From contig CP093830.1 of assembly GCA_033063855.1 (NCBI GenBank), positions 22,320,854-22,384,853 of the forward strand: a DNA stretch of 64,000 nucleotides, in the 5' to 3' direction. A program made the translations under genes and the position numbers. The DNA comes from Smittia aterrima (lineage: Eukaryota > Arthropoda > Insecta > Diptera > Chironomidae). The notes below the pieces were generated by a model. The model did no database searches. It worked only from the letters and a program-made list of their open reading frames with translations, and was not told the origin of the DNA. This document shows, in pieces, positions 11,377-21,867 of the stretch. Positions within the stretch are counted from its first letter, which is position 1. Each line of letters starts with the position of its first letter.

Positions 11377-14300
11377 AAACGAGAAATATCAAAACCATTG
11401 AAATCTATTTCTCACAAACTAACTACAAAAAATCATTTTGAAGTAATCGCCAAGTTTTTTTTTCGACACGCCTCTTATCAGAATGTAAAATCCAATTTTC
11501 ATTCAGTCAGTTTTAAATGTACTTGCAATAAAAAACAATTCAGAAAAAATCGCATTCATTCTTGTTAAATATTTTTAAAGTGGCCATGAGAGACTATTCA
11601 GGTTTGAGTAATTTATTTAAAATTCTGCATTTTATGAGTTCGCGGTAAGGCTTACCGGGTAAGTGTTGAACAGAGAGAAGAGTGATTAGCTCGTTGCCCT
11701 GACGATCAAATAACTGAAGCAGCAGTCTGCAGCGAAGCACAGCGAGTACCCGCAATCATCCATATTGACACAATTCTCGAAGATAAATGCGTTGCTTTTT
11801 GTTTAATTTATTGTTTTTCTTTTTCGAGAATCATCATTCACCGTTCATAATGACTTTTACCGGTGATTTCAACCGCGAATGATCAATAAATTGCACATTT
11901 TACCGAGACAATGTCGACGCTTATTGCTGTAAACATTAAGTAATTAAAGCGTACTGATTTCATAATTAAAATGAAAAATTTACTCCGCTCAGACGCGTAA
12001 GTGCTCAACATCAATTTTTCATGGTGAAGTGTTGAGCGAAAAGAAAAGAATGATTTGGTTTGAACTTATGTTCACCGTTAGCTCCAAAACTCATAATATT
12101 TCACAACCTTTTATCTTAATTGCCAGACTCTTGATGGATGATGATCTTCTGGCATGATTGCGTTGTTTCGAACCATCCCCGGTGAATCAACAATGATTTT
12201 TCAAATGTCACAACGCAAATTCCATTTCGATACCACAAACGCCCGCAGGATGTTTTTCATTTCCTTTTCGAGAGCTCCGATATGTTCAGAATTACATCAA
12301 AAAAGTAAATAAATGGGAAAATTAAAAGTTACAAAGTCGCTGTTATCTGAATGCCTCGCGGATATAACCAGCTTTACTCCCTGCCAGTGTTTTGCTGAGC
12401 TTCACATACGCACCGCTTTATTTCACTCAAATCGACCCCGGTCTCGTTTAAAATGAAGAGGGAACGACGTTCAGCAATTGCCAATATTCAAATTCGATTA
12501 TTTAATTTGCAAGCAGCATCGAATAACTTCGAAATCAACCGTAAACCGCTTTTAAATTAGATCCAATAAATTTGCTACGCCCAACACGTCTTTTGACAGT
12601 GTCTCTCTCCCTCTCTCGCAAGTACCCTCCGGTTTAAAATTTTAATTGGAAAACTTTGTTAAACTGTGATTCAATTAAATTGGAAACAATAATTTACGAA
12701 AAAGGAAAAATTACCGGAAAATTTCGATATGCACCATTGAAAATCATAGAAACTTTTGCAGCAAACGACGAGTGAAATAAGTTAAGAGAGAGATAAAGAA
12801 TAATGAATCTGATAGCGAAAAGCTCAACAGCGAGGAAAATGCTTTCACTTCAAAAAAATTTAAATAGTTTTCGTGTGCTAAGCGAATGTTCTCGATCACA
12901 CTCCCACTCCAATGTAAACACGTGATTCTTATCTAACTTTCCTCGTCACAAAAGCTTCTCGTGATGAATTCATTGATTCTTTGTCCTCCTGTCAAAGCTT
13001 CACAATGGAATTTTTCACATCTCTTTCTCTTCTCGTCATTTCAGGCCTCAAAAACATGCATGTCATTCGAATCAATTGAATTTTTTCTGCCAAATATCTT
13101 CACCCAAATCAACCCTGTAACTGAAACACATGTCATCGAAGGAAAGGAAACTTTTCTGTTATTCTTTCCAATATTGCAGGATGTGAAAAATTTTGCGAAT
13201 GATTTATGAGATCGTCTTCGCTTGATAATAAAAGTTTGGCGTAGCTTTTCTTTTTATGGCGGAAGCTGTGAGAGATGAGAAGAGAAAACTTCAAATTTTC
13301 CGAATGATTACTTATTGAATTTTTAAACCGCATTTGAAACACATAAATTTCAATGTCTGTTTGGGCGAAGACGAAGAAGCAAGTTAATCAATCAAACTCA
13401 TGGGAAAAACATGTGTGAGAGCATTGGATGAGAAATTATGGGAAAGGGAACATGTACAAATTGTAAAAAGCTTTTTAAGGAAAGCGGATGGCGCGGCAGC
13501 ACACGGTTTTTCATTCGAACGGTCCCATAAATCAAACTCCATCCTTGCCAAACATCTTTTCCCCTTTTCGGATTCAAATTTGCTGGAAAATTTACATAAT
13601 ATTTATTTTTGTCAACTTTCATGCGTGGTTGCCTCTTTAAACATGTTGAAGGTAATGACGTATAGAAATTTCGCCTGTAATTTGGGAAGTGAGAACATTA
13701 TTTTCCGTTTTGATATTGAAATATGTTCCTTGACATGTTGCCGGCTTCCACTTCGGAAACGATATTAAAATTCAGTCGAATCAGCTAGAAGAGACGAAAA
13801 TCTTTCCTTCTCCCACCCACGCTCGAATAAAACTCCATTGATTAATTATTGTTGCTATAAATATGAGTCAGTGAGGGGCTTTATTAGGGGTTAAGACAGT
13901 TTTCATTATCTTTGCGGTTTCTTTCACTTCGTTCACTCCAAAGCCTTATCATTATGCAATGCTTTAATTAACATCATTTGAAGTTTAAGATAAAATTATA
14001 ATTTATTATTTTCTGGTAAAGTTGCTGGCACAGACTTTCTTGATAGCTTCGAGTTAATTGAGAAAAAGCTGAGAAGCAAGTTGCTTCGAGCAAGCACGCT
14101 TTGCCATTCCTGAACTCGTCAATCATTTAATAATTGCAAACAGATAATTACTAAACCATAAATCACGATACAAAGAGCAACTTTAGAGTTGGAAGAAAAC
14201 ATTCAACTTTTATTTATTCTCAAGGATATTGATTGCTTTGCTAAGCGCGTGATCTCAAGCTCAATTTGGTTAACTTTTGTTTGTCATATCTGCCATTCGT

Positions 14301-14795
14301 GTCTGCTCTTCTGCTAATGGAAATTCATTACTGTAATTAGACAACATAAATTTGTGATGGTGTAATGATTTTATAGAACTGGTCATTGTGGTAATGAATA
14401 AATTTCTGGCTAGAACACATTTTCAATTTAACGCTTCAGTTGTTGCAATTATTCGTCTGAATTCCCTTTCGAGGGAGAGAGAGAAGTATTTGGTGACAAA
14501 AATTTATTCGTTTACTCACATTGACATTGCTTTCACTTTTTCAAACGAATAAAACAAGATGATGGAAAGGAACGTAATAGAAACTTCATGTCGTTCTCGC
14601 CCTTCTTCACCGTTGTTGATAAAAACTCCCTCAAATCACATTAGACTTCACTCAGTTTTTGATATAGTTTTGTTTTTGCAGCTCCCAAAGCGTTCGCAAA
14701 CATTCATCTGTCACATTAATGTTCTAATGCATCAAACAAGTAGATCCCATCAAAAGTCCCCAGAGAAAGTTGTGAACATAAAAAAATATTTACAA
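11377..14795. other. Intergenic DNA, no gene seen
   Basis: Contains the 3' end of esterase 4 and then stop-rich A+T-rich DNA. Short open frames at 12961-13209 and 13400-13768 show no domain, no signal peptide and no plausible splice partners. A small near-palindrome (GGTAAGGCTTACC) lies near 11644-11656. Confidence 0.55.
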
Positions 14796-14995
14796 TTTCC
14801 ATCGGTTTTCATGCTGTGCTCGTGGTTTGTGTTTTCCATTATTCTCGTAGTGGTCCACGGGGAAATTTTGAAATAGTATTATTTTACTCAGTCAAACATG
14901 ATGAATTGAAAGTTGCACTTTGTTCTCGTCAATTGAATTCCGCTCACATTTGACGATAATTTTTGTTTACTTTGAACTTTCGAATTCATTAAGGT
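14796..14995 (+). repeat. Dispersed repeat, copy 1 of 3
   Basis: Contains the shared words TAGTGGTCCAC (14848-14858), GGGGAAATTTTGAAAT and AACATGATGAATTGAAAGT, followed by a TCTCGTCAATTGAATT block. The same ordered words recur at 15885-16035 and 19051-19250. The similarity to copy 2 may continue past 15070, where GAGGCTTTGGAACCGATTC resembles a segment near 16110-16140. No coding capacity recognised. Confidence 0.65.
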
Positions 14996-15284
14996 TCATT
15001 ATAAAAAAAAAACCTTTTTTCATCGCTGTTGCAAAGTTCTAGCTCGCACTTTTGCTACAAATCTAAATCGTTGATGATGGTATTAATGGGAGGCTTTGGA
15101 ACCGATTCACGAAAAAAAAAACTTTAATTCTTTTAACATTTCATTATAGAAGATCGATTTTTGAGAAGGTCAAGTTGAACCCGGTTTAACGAATCGAAAA
15201 AATGCAAATCTTTGCAAATATATTGACTAGTTTTCATTCACAATCGTTTTATTCACGTTTTGTCTTTCGTAACAAAAACATATC

Positions 15285-15810
15285 ATGAAAAATATTTGCT
15301 GCGTTATTTTGGCTATTTTGTTTGTCATAGTAATTATCGATTGTGTGCCGGTGGCTCTAAAAAATAACAAAGAAGTGAAAGTCGAACAGAAACGTATATA
15401 TCAAGAAAATGGCTACTATTTTTACGAGTAAGTATCTTCGTTGAGTGAGAACTTGAAAATTATGATCAAAGGATTTGTAAAGTATTAAGCTGAGCGATGG
15501 ACAAGCGTATCAAGTATCTCATACGATAATCGATGAGCGAAACTCTCCTCGTTTCGACACTACTGGAGATTACAGATTCTACAGTAATGATGGCAAGCGA
15601 AACTTCACACACATCGTCGGTTTTACTTCAGGCATTAACGGATTTCAACCAAGAATTCATACGTTTGGTAATTTTCTTTATTCACCTGCTCATAAATTAA
15701 AGTTCTCATTACTTAATATTGTTCAAATAGAGACAAAGCCATATGGACGAGAAAGTCAAAGTTATCCGGAGGGAAAGAATGAGGAAATCCCCAGAAATTC
15801 CACTGCCTAA
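15285..15810 (+). CDS. Small secreted RR-like (chitin_bind_4) cuticle protein
   Basis: Three-exon gene not obvious as a long open frame. Exons 15285-15427, 15483-15667 and 15731-15810 join in frame to 135 residues, with introns of 55 and 63 bp (GTAAGT and GTAATT donors). Residues 1-24 form a strong signal peptide. The middle (about 44-106) reads as a divergent Rebers-Riddiford domain: YYFYDIKLSDG, then GDYRFYSNDGKRNFTHIVGF, then INGFQPRI, matching the usual order of aromatic YxF, DG, GxYxYxxxDG, V.Y.A and NGFQP. Such domains bind chitin in insect cuticle. The C-terminal about 28 residues are polar (PYGRESQSYPEG) with a possible N-glycosylation site (NST) at the end. Poly(A) signal AATAAA at 15876-15881. 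The gene lies between two copies of a dispersed repeat. Family assignment is moderately sure because the domain is divergent. Confidence 0.78.
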
Positions 15811-15884
15811 TAATCTAGTTGTGGCCAGAAACTAGACATCTTTTTTATAAACTAGAAATGAAGATGAGCTAATTCAATAAAAAA

Positions 15885-16035
15885 ATTATTCACCCGGAAA
15901 TATAATTTTTTGCAAATTCCAAAACACCTCTTGGTTTATTTCTGGTCATGGGGAAATTTTGAAATATTCTTTGCAAACATGATGAAATGAAAGTCACACT
16001 TTTTTCTCGTCAATTTAATTTCGCTCTTAATAGCT
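15885..16035 (+). repeat. Dispersed repeat, copy 2 of 3
   Basis: Starts directly after the cuticle-gene poly(A) signal with CCCGGAAATATAATT, shared with copy 3 (where it reads TCCGGAAATATAATT). It then has AAAACACCTC, GGGGAAATTTTGAAAT (as in copy 1), GCAAACATGATGAA and a TCTCGTCAATTTAATT block. A segment near 16110-16140 also resembles the part of copy 1 near 15085-15110. Confidence 0.65.
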
Positions 16036-16227
16036 GAATTATTATTAATTTATCAATTCGATCTATAGAAAAGTTTTTGGACTCAAATGTTTATAGCTCA
16101 GACGGAGAGCTTTGGAAGATTGGTGCAGAACCGATTCGCAAAAAAGTTTATCATTTGAGAACATATGCAATATCCATAAATTTACCACAGGTTTGTCTTA
16201 GAAAAAATTTGCAAATTTTTATTTTTA

Positions 16228-16719
16228 AATGTCAAAGTTATTAATTAAATATGCAACACATGTTTGATCATTTGTTTTTGAAATGTTGGTCTTAGTCTTG
16301 TCTTGTGTGCCAATCTGCAGAGTTCTTTCAGCAAAATGAGGATTTTTCTTCTCATTTTTGTTTTTTGCTTGATCAAAGCTCAAAACTCTTTTAAGCTACA
16401 GTTTCTTGGAGATTCTTTGTCACAAGAGGAAGCAACTGATCGCAAATTGTGTAAAACAAATATTTTTTATTTTTTAAACTTTCAATGTCAAAGTTATTAA
16501 TTAAATATGCAACACATGTTTGATCATTTGTTTTTGAAATTTTGGCTTTAGTCTTGTCTTGTGTGCCAATCTGCAAAGTTCTTTCAACAAAATGAGGATT
16601 TTTCTTTTGATTTTTGTTGTTTGCTCGATCGAAGCTCAAAACTCTTTCAAGCTACAGTTTCTTGGAGATTCTCTGTCACAAGAGGAAGCAACTGATCGAA
16701 AGTTATGTAAAACAAAATA
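16228..16719 (+). repeat. 256-bp tandem duplication of M13-like promoter and 5' coding region
   Basis: Two direct copies, 16228-16463 and 16484-16719, with an exact offset of 256 bp. Each contains the upstream region, the ATG and the first about 43 codons of the neprilysin-like gene. Only scattered substitutions separate them, so the duplication is recent. The left copy stops after GTAAAACAAA and runs into a short A/T stretch leading to the right copy. Confidence 0.9.
16336..16500 (+). pseudogene. Truncated duplicate of the M13-like 5' coding region
   Basis: Left copy of the 256-bp duplication. From the ATG at 16336 it reads a signal peptide and the N-terminus (QNSFKLQFLGDSLSQEEAT) almost identical to the intact gene, then leaves homology after KLCKT and stops 11 codons later at 16498-16500. 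Predicted product is a 54-residue secreted peptide with a foreign tail. It carries its own copy of the promoter region. It may be inert, may act as an alternative 5' leader, or may make a small secreted peptide; the sequence alone cannot tell. Confidence 0.8.
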
Positions 16720-18749
16720 TTGTTTGTCGGACGCTCAATATTTGTTTTATGCTGCAACTCAAAATAAATCGGTTCGACCTTGTGATGACTTTAAAAAGTT
16801 TGCACTGGGAACTTTCGCCAAATATCAAACAATAAACGATCGAATACCATATGCAGGATTTTTCGCTGATTATATAGTAAACTACTATCAAAAAGTGAGA
16901 AGAGTTTTATCAGAGCCTGTGAGTGTGAAAGATTCGCGTATATCGAAAGGAATAAAAACATTTTTTGCTAAATGTGTGAAATCCAAAAACATCACAAAGA
17001 ATGGAGTTAGCGAAGCCCGCGAACACGAGCGATCATTTGGTTTAAAGTTCTTTCCAGAAACTAATGACAAGGATTTCAATTTGAAGGATTATTTTGAGCA
17101 AGAAGGGACGAGGTCATTGAGACTTTTGTTCCTTAGAGATCTTGATTACTCTGATGATTCCAATCACACGGATTTACATTTAAAATTTTCTGGCGACGAA
17201 TATTTTGAATTGCAACTTGAAAGCTATGAAACAATGCTTTACGATATGAATCAAATTTATCGAAATTCTTCATATTCAGGGGAGTTTAAAAAAGAATTTA
17301 AAGAAATCGCAACAAAACAAATTGAGTTTTACCACCGGCTGGTTAGTTCGATTTTAATATTTAATTTATTAAAATTAATTAGTAATAAATTATTTTTTAG
17401 AAAAATTTAAATTCAAGTGTTGAAGATGAAAACTCTTCAAAGTTGATGACGATTGAAGAACTTAACAATTTAACTTCCCCATTGAATCTTAATTGGCTCA
17501 CAATCATCAACAACCAATTATTTACGAAAATTAATTCAAGTGCACGAATTTTAGTCTCAAACCCACAAAGTATTTCAAAAATTGCAGAATTTCTAGCTGA
17601 GAACGATAAAGAGTGAGATTTTGATTCACTTTACATGTAATTACTCAGCAATTTAATGTTTCATTTCAGTGTCATCGCAGATTATTTGGTTTACGATAGT
17701 TTGTATGAATTAATTGATGGGTTCCTAGTTTACGTTAACGACAAATACAAATTGGCGAAACTTGGGGCTAGCAGACCTAACGAAAGATGGCTGGAATGCT
17801 CAGATATGATCATAACTCGCATGGCTCCGGCTTTTGATGCAATTTTTTTGCAACGATACTTCGATAAAGAATCTGAAGATTCTTTGAGAAAGTTTTCTAA
17901 AGAAACGATCGAGTTCGCTTTAAAAAAGTTTAAATCGGTAAATCTCTGGGGAGAAGAAGTTTTCATGGATGTTAGCGAAAAATTGAAATCGATCAAGTTT
18001 ATATTTGGTTACTCTGATGAATTCGTTGGAACAAAGAAGCTTGAGGAACTTTATGGCGATTTGGATTTTGATCAAAACTTGATCGGAATTTTACACCAAA
18101 TGATTGTTTTACATCAAAAACTTCAAAGAGAACCCAAAACAAAAGAACTTTTAAAACTGGGAACACAAGAATTTTATAGGGTCTTCTACCTATGGACCGA
18201 CGACAAAATTTGTAAATATTTTAGAGATTTATGGTGAATTAACAATTGCTGAAGTTAACTATTTCTAGTCATCGACAGCACTCATCTAAATTATCCGTCT
18301 TATCATGACCAGCGTCCAAGATACTACAACACAGCGATAATTTCGACTTTAATGTATCAATTCGTCTTCAATGGTTTATATAGATATCTCATTGATGTAA
18401 GTGCAATTCCTGAAGATGTCCCGAATCCTTAATATCAAAAAACCGTTGAAATATTTTACAGAAATACAATCTAACCATTTCTGCTTTTGACAAACAATTG
18501 CAATATGGTTACGAGTTTTATGAGAGTTGGCTGGAGTCAGGAGGAGAAGAACTAAACTTAGGAGCAAATCGACTGACAAATCGACAACTTTATTGGATGG
18601 CAGTTGCAAGAACATATTTCAGAAAACATCAGACCGTTGAGATTCCATTTGAGAGTTCTACGCAATTAGATCGCCTAAGTGAATTTCACAAATATATCTC
18701 ATCAAACACAGGATTCCAAGAAGCTTTTGACTGCAAAAAGAATAAATAA
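16592..18749 (+). CDS. Secreted M13 (neprilysin-like) protein, predicted catalytically dead
   Basis: Five exons, 16592-17341, 17401-17612, 17670-18211, 18269-18396 and 18462-18749, join in frame to 639 residues. Signal peptide is about residues 1-16 and there is no transmembrane anchor. The M13 N-terminal domain is recognisable: CKTKYC, then VRPCDDFKKFALG (canonical PC.DFY.F.CG), the WLEC segment, APAFDAIFLQRYFD, and VFMDVSEKLKSIKFIFGYSDEF. The C-terminal domain is retained but stripped. QRPRYYN matches the conserved NRPRYLNYG region, but the following zinc site HExxH is replaced by Q532-F-V-F-N536. No ENxAD glutamate helix is found and that region is short. The end resembles M13 again (LTNRQLYW, FQEAFDC) but lacks the final Cys-x-Val-Trp. 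It should therefore bind rather than cleave peptides. Intron 3 uses the donor at 18212; the alternative GTGAAT donor gives a stop. Poly(A) signals overlap the stop codon. Confidence 0.82.
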
Positions 18750-18899
18750 AATTTATTCTGCAAATTTTTCTTAAAGTCGTAAATAAGTTTGATCGGTTTC
18801 TTATCAGTTCGTAATATTGATCGGTTCGTTAGTCTTATCTTGAGCGTTGATCAGTGAAGATCTGGTTTTTATGGTCAGATCAGTCAAACTTTGAAAGTC

Positions 18900-18974
18900 A
18901 AATCTCAACAATATTTCGAGTTGCAGTATCTTGAAAACTATTTGTCGCAAGAACTTGTTACTTTAAACTCTTGA
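18900..18974 (+). pseudogene. Decayed relic of the M13-like N-terminal coding region
   Basis: Reads SQQYFELQYLENYLSQELVT and then a stop at 18972-18974. It aligns residue by residue with AQNSFKLQFLGDSLSQEEAT at the start of the intact M13-like gene, with matching DNA words (CTCAA, TCTTG, CAAGA). No ATG or signal peptide is preserved and no later exon is seen. It lies 150 bp past the intact gene, directly before repeat copy 3, and is older than the 256-bp duplication. Confidence 0.6.
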
Positions 18975-19038
18975 AGTCATTATGATTCATTATTAGTTTA
19001 TTAATTCACTCTTTAAAAGCGGTTTTGGATTTAAAACC

Positions 19039-19250
19039 AATAAAGAATTTATTTATCCGGAAATATAATTGTTTTCAAATTTCAACACACCTCGTTCATC
19101 AAAACATGGTGGTTCATTTTTCATAATTATTGTAGTGGTCCACACTTCGAAATAGTTTTGCAAACATGATGAATTGAAAGTGGCACTTTATTTTCGTCGA
19201 TTGAATTTTCCTCATACTGACGAGAATTTCCGTTTAACTTTCATTAAATT
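19039..19250 (+). repeat. Dispersed repeat, copy 3 of 3, with an orphan poly(A) signal
   Basis: Contains CCAATAAAGAATTTATTTATCCGGAAATATAATT in pieces matching the segment just after the cuticle gene (15875-15905), including its AATAAA. ACACCTC, TAGTGGTCCAC (19133-19143, as in copy 1) and GCAAACATGATGAATTGAAAGT follow. No gene ends here, so this looks like the 3' flank of a lost duplicate. Confidence 0.65.
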
Positions 19251-21867
19251 TGCACAAAAGATTTGCGAAAGTTTCTGAATACTCCTTTTGCACTCGAGTG
19301 ATATATTGTTTCTCCGAGCGAAAGGAGTTGTATCTTTAGATCATTTCTTTTCAGATGACTCCTCCTAAACCTCAAAGAGTAAAGACTCTGAAGTTACCAG
19401 TCAACGTTGTTGCAAATAAATCTTCATCACTTTGAATTTTGCATAGCGAATCACTTTTGTGTGCTCGAATATTAATCATTCTTCTTACTCCGGCCCAAAA
19501 AATCTTGTTAGAGCTGCTTCCTCAGAGAAATTCGACCTTCCAGTGACACAGAGATCAGCTTGGGTCGAAGGCCGAAGACCACGTGCGATCCTGTTTCCCT
19601 TTTTCGTTGTGTTAAAATCTCCAAAAGATTTTAAACGATTGACTTTTTTTTTCTCCTTTATTGGGGTAGAGAAAAATGGTTTTCTATGTTTGCGCTTCGC
19701 TCTCAAGCTCTTGTCATCTTTCAACTGAGTTTCTTTTTCGGGATTTTTTTCCTTAAATTGCACAAAGTGTATCGGGCGTCACGTCGTTTCTTTCGTCACG
19801 TAATGTTTATTTTATGTAAAACATGACAGCATCTCGTTACTTTAGTTCTTTGCTTTGATTAATTGTGTTTTAAATTCTGAAGACTAAGAAGCTTGAAGAT
19901 ATTTTCGTCCACTCGACACAAAAGTAAACTTTTTTATTTCAGCTAAGGATTGAAAATGTTTAGTGAAATATTTCAGTGAAAACTTTGCTTTATTTTATTA
20001 GAAGCCGTTTCAAAAGAAGCAAAATAATCTAAAATTCCAATGCGAAGGCGGCGAGCATTTTCCCTTTCCCGAAAGGAAAATTTTCTGGGTACACGATTTT
20101 AATTAATGGTTTTTTCATCTTATCATCCATTAAATGCTCAAGTTTTTTCACGCAGGAGAAGCAAAAAATGTGAAAAATCTCGGGTAAAGAGCGAATTCGA
20201 AAAGGATTAATTCTGGGATTGCGAAAACAAATTGGCAATTGAAGACGGAAGGCGCAAGAAAGGCAAAATCTCGTTAATGATGATAATGTTTGACATGAAA
20301 ATTAATTGCTTGAAATGGCAGAAAATCGGAGGAAACTCGAATGGCTTTTCCGAGTCTGTTGATGGTGAATGTTGGACAGATCTAATAGAAATCTAGTTTT
20401 TAATGTCAATTTAATTCGAAAAGTCGACTGATACGACATCAAACAAGAACCAATGGATATTCGTATGGACTCTGTTCATCGAGCTTCACTCGACTGTTAC
20501 AAAGAGCTAATGAATGGAAAAGCTGAGTCCTAATCTCTCGGATTACTACATTTTAAAAGTTGGGGTTCTATTCCCAACCAGCGCAAGTCATCTCACCGAG
20601 TACGCGATAAAATATAAAAATATGTGATCAGTATCCCCCTCGAGCGAATTGAACGTCAATCTCAATCACATTCCCATCCCCCACCCAAACAATCATCCAT
20701 TATATAACGAGTGAGATTTGTTTGCTCGTCATAGAGAAGCAAGAAAACGTATCATCATAGATTGTATAACAATAGAAGCGATACATAAACAAGAAAGTGG
20801 AGACGATGATGCTGGGGATGATGATGAAGAAGACGGAAAAATCAAATATTAATGGATAAACAAGGTCTGATGTTTGCAGTTAATAAAAACTTTGTTTGTT
20901 TCACCGAAGAAAAATGCGGGAAGTGAGAAAAGTGCTGAAGAAGAAAAGCAAAAATGCTTCGTAACGATGTTTTTTTGGGGAGAAATTATTCTCGCATCAA
21001 GAGAACGTTTCACTAATCAATGAAGTTACATCTTATTTGATTTAGAAAGCGAGGAAGTCAGAGAAATATTTGATGTGGAGAGTCGAACGAGTAATATCTC
21101 AAGTCAACCAGAAGGTTTGATTGTTTTGAGTGATTTCGAAGAGATTTCCCAAAGGAAAATGAAATGTGACATGTGAGCATGACTCTTTTACGTGAGTGAA
21201 CAGATTTAAATAGAAATCATTATTTTAATAACCTTCACATCCTCAACTACTGAAGTTTAGAGCGGTGCCGCTTAAGACATAAAATTACTTAAGTAGCTTG
21301 CTACACCGCATTCAGATTAGCTTCCTCTTGTCCATCAGTTGCCGTGCCACTCGTATTTTTTTATTGCTGAAGATTTAATAAAGAAACCTGTTTCGTGCAT
21401 TTTTTAAATTGAATATTAATGCCTAGAACTGTTCTGGAATGTTTATGGGAAGACAAGAAGTTTCATTTGTCGTTGCGTGTTCGGAAATATCGAGAAATTA
21501 AAACCTTATACGAATAAGCCGCTTTTACATTCTCATTTCATTTCAAGTGAACTTCTCGTCTAGTGAGGTCTCATGAAGAAATCAGCTGAGCATTTCATAA
21601 CAGCCACGATTGAAAGATTGCTCGCATTTTCGTTCACTAAATTGATCCGAATGTCATACAGCAAAATGCCTCTAATGAAAGCCTCATCGTAATTCATCCT
21701 CAGACTGGAAAGCAAATTTAAGTAGATGCGCTGAATTATTCCAAGGCGTTTGATAATTTAAAAGCACTTGCTGATAAAATCTGGCAACAGAAAGTTTTTG
21801 ATTCAGTTTGATTTGAGCCTTTGGATGAGCAATATTTCAGTTTGAAGTGAAATTTTAGTTGGTCAAG
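19251..21867. other. Intergenic DNA upstream of the SLC5 gene
   Basis: No gene recognised. Overlapping open frames of about 90 codons on both strands at 19459-19763 have no domain I know. A short motif (GTTGGGGTTC...CCAACC...GCAAGT) at 20559-20589 recurs elsewhere in the window. The AG at 21857-21858 just before the transporter start could be a 3' splice site, so a non-coding 5' exon further upstream is possible. Confidence 0.5.

Noticed and set aside
13400..13768. 122-codon open frame on the plus strand
   Set aside because: No domain, no signal peptide, unlikely composition, and an overlapping minus-strand open frame of similar quality.
18212..18237. Alternative M13-like exon 3 end using the GTGAAT donor or reading to the stop at 18235
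   Set aside because: Joining from that donor puts exon 4 in a frame with an early stop, while the GTAAAT donor at 18212 keeps the conserved RPRYYN region in frame.
19459..19763. Overlapping open frames of about 90 codons on both strands
   Set aside because: No recognisable family; considered as an rRNA or transposon fragment but no known motif could be confirmed.
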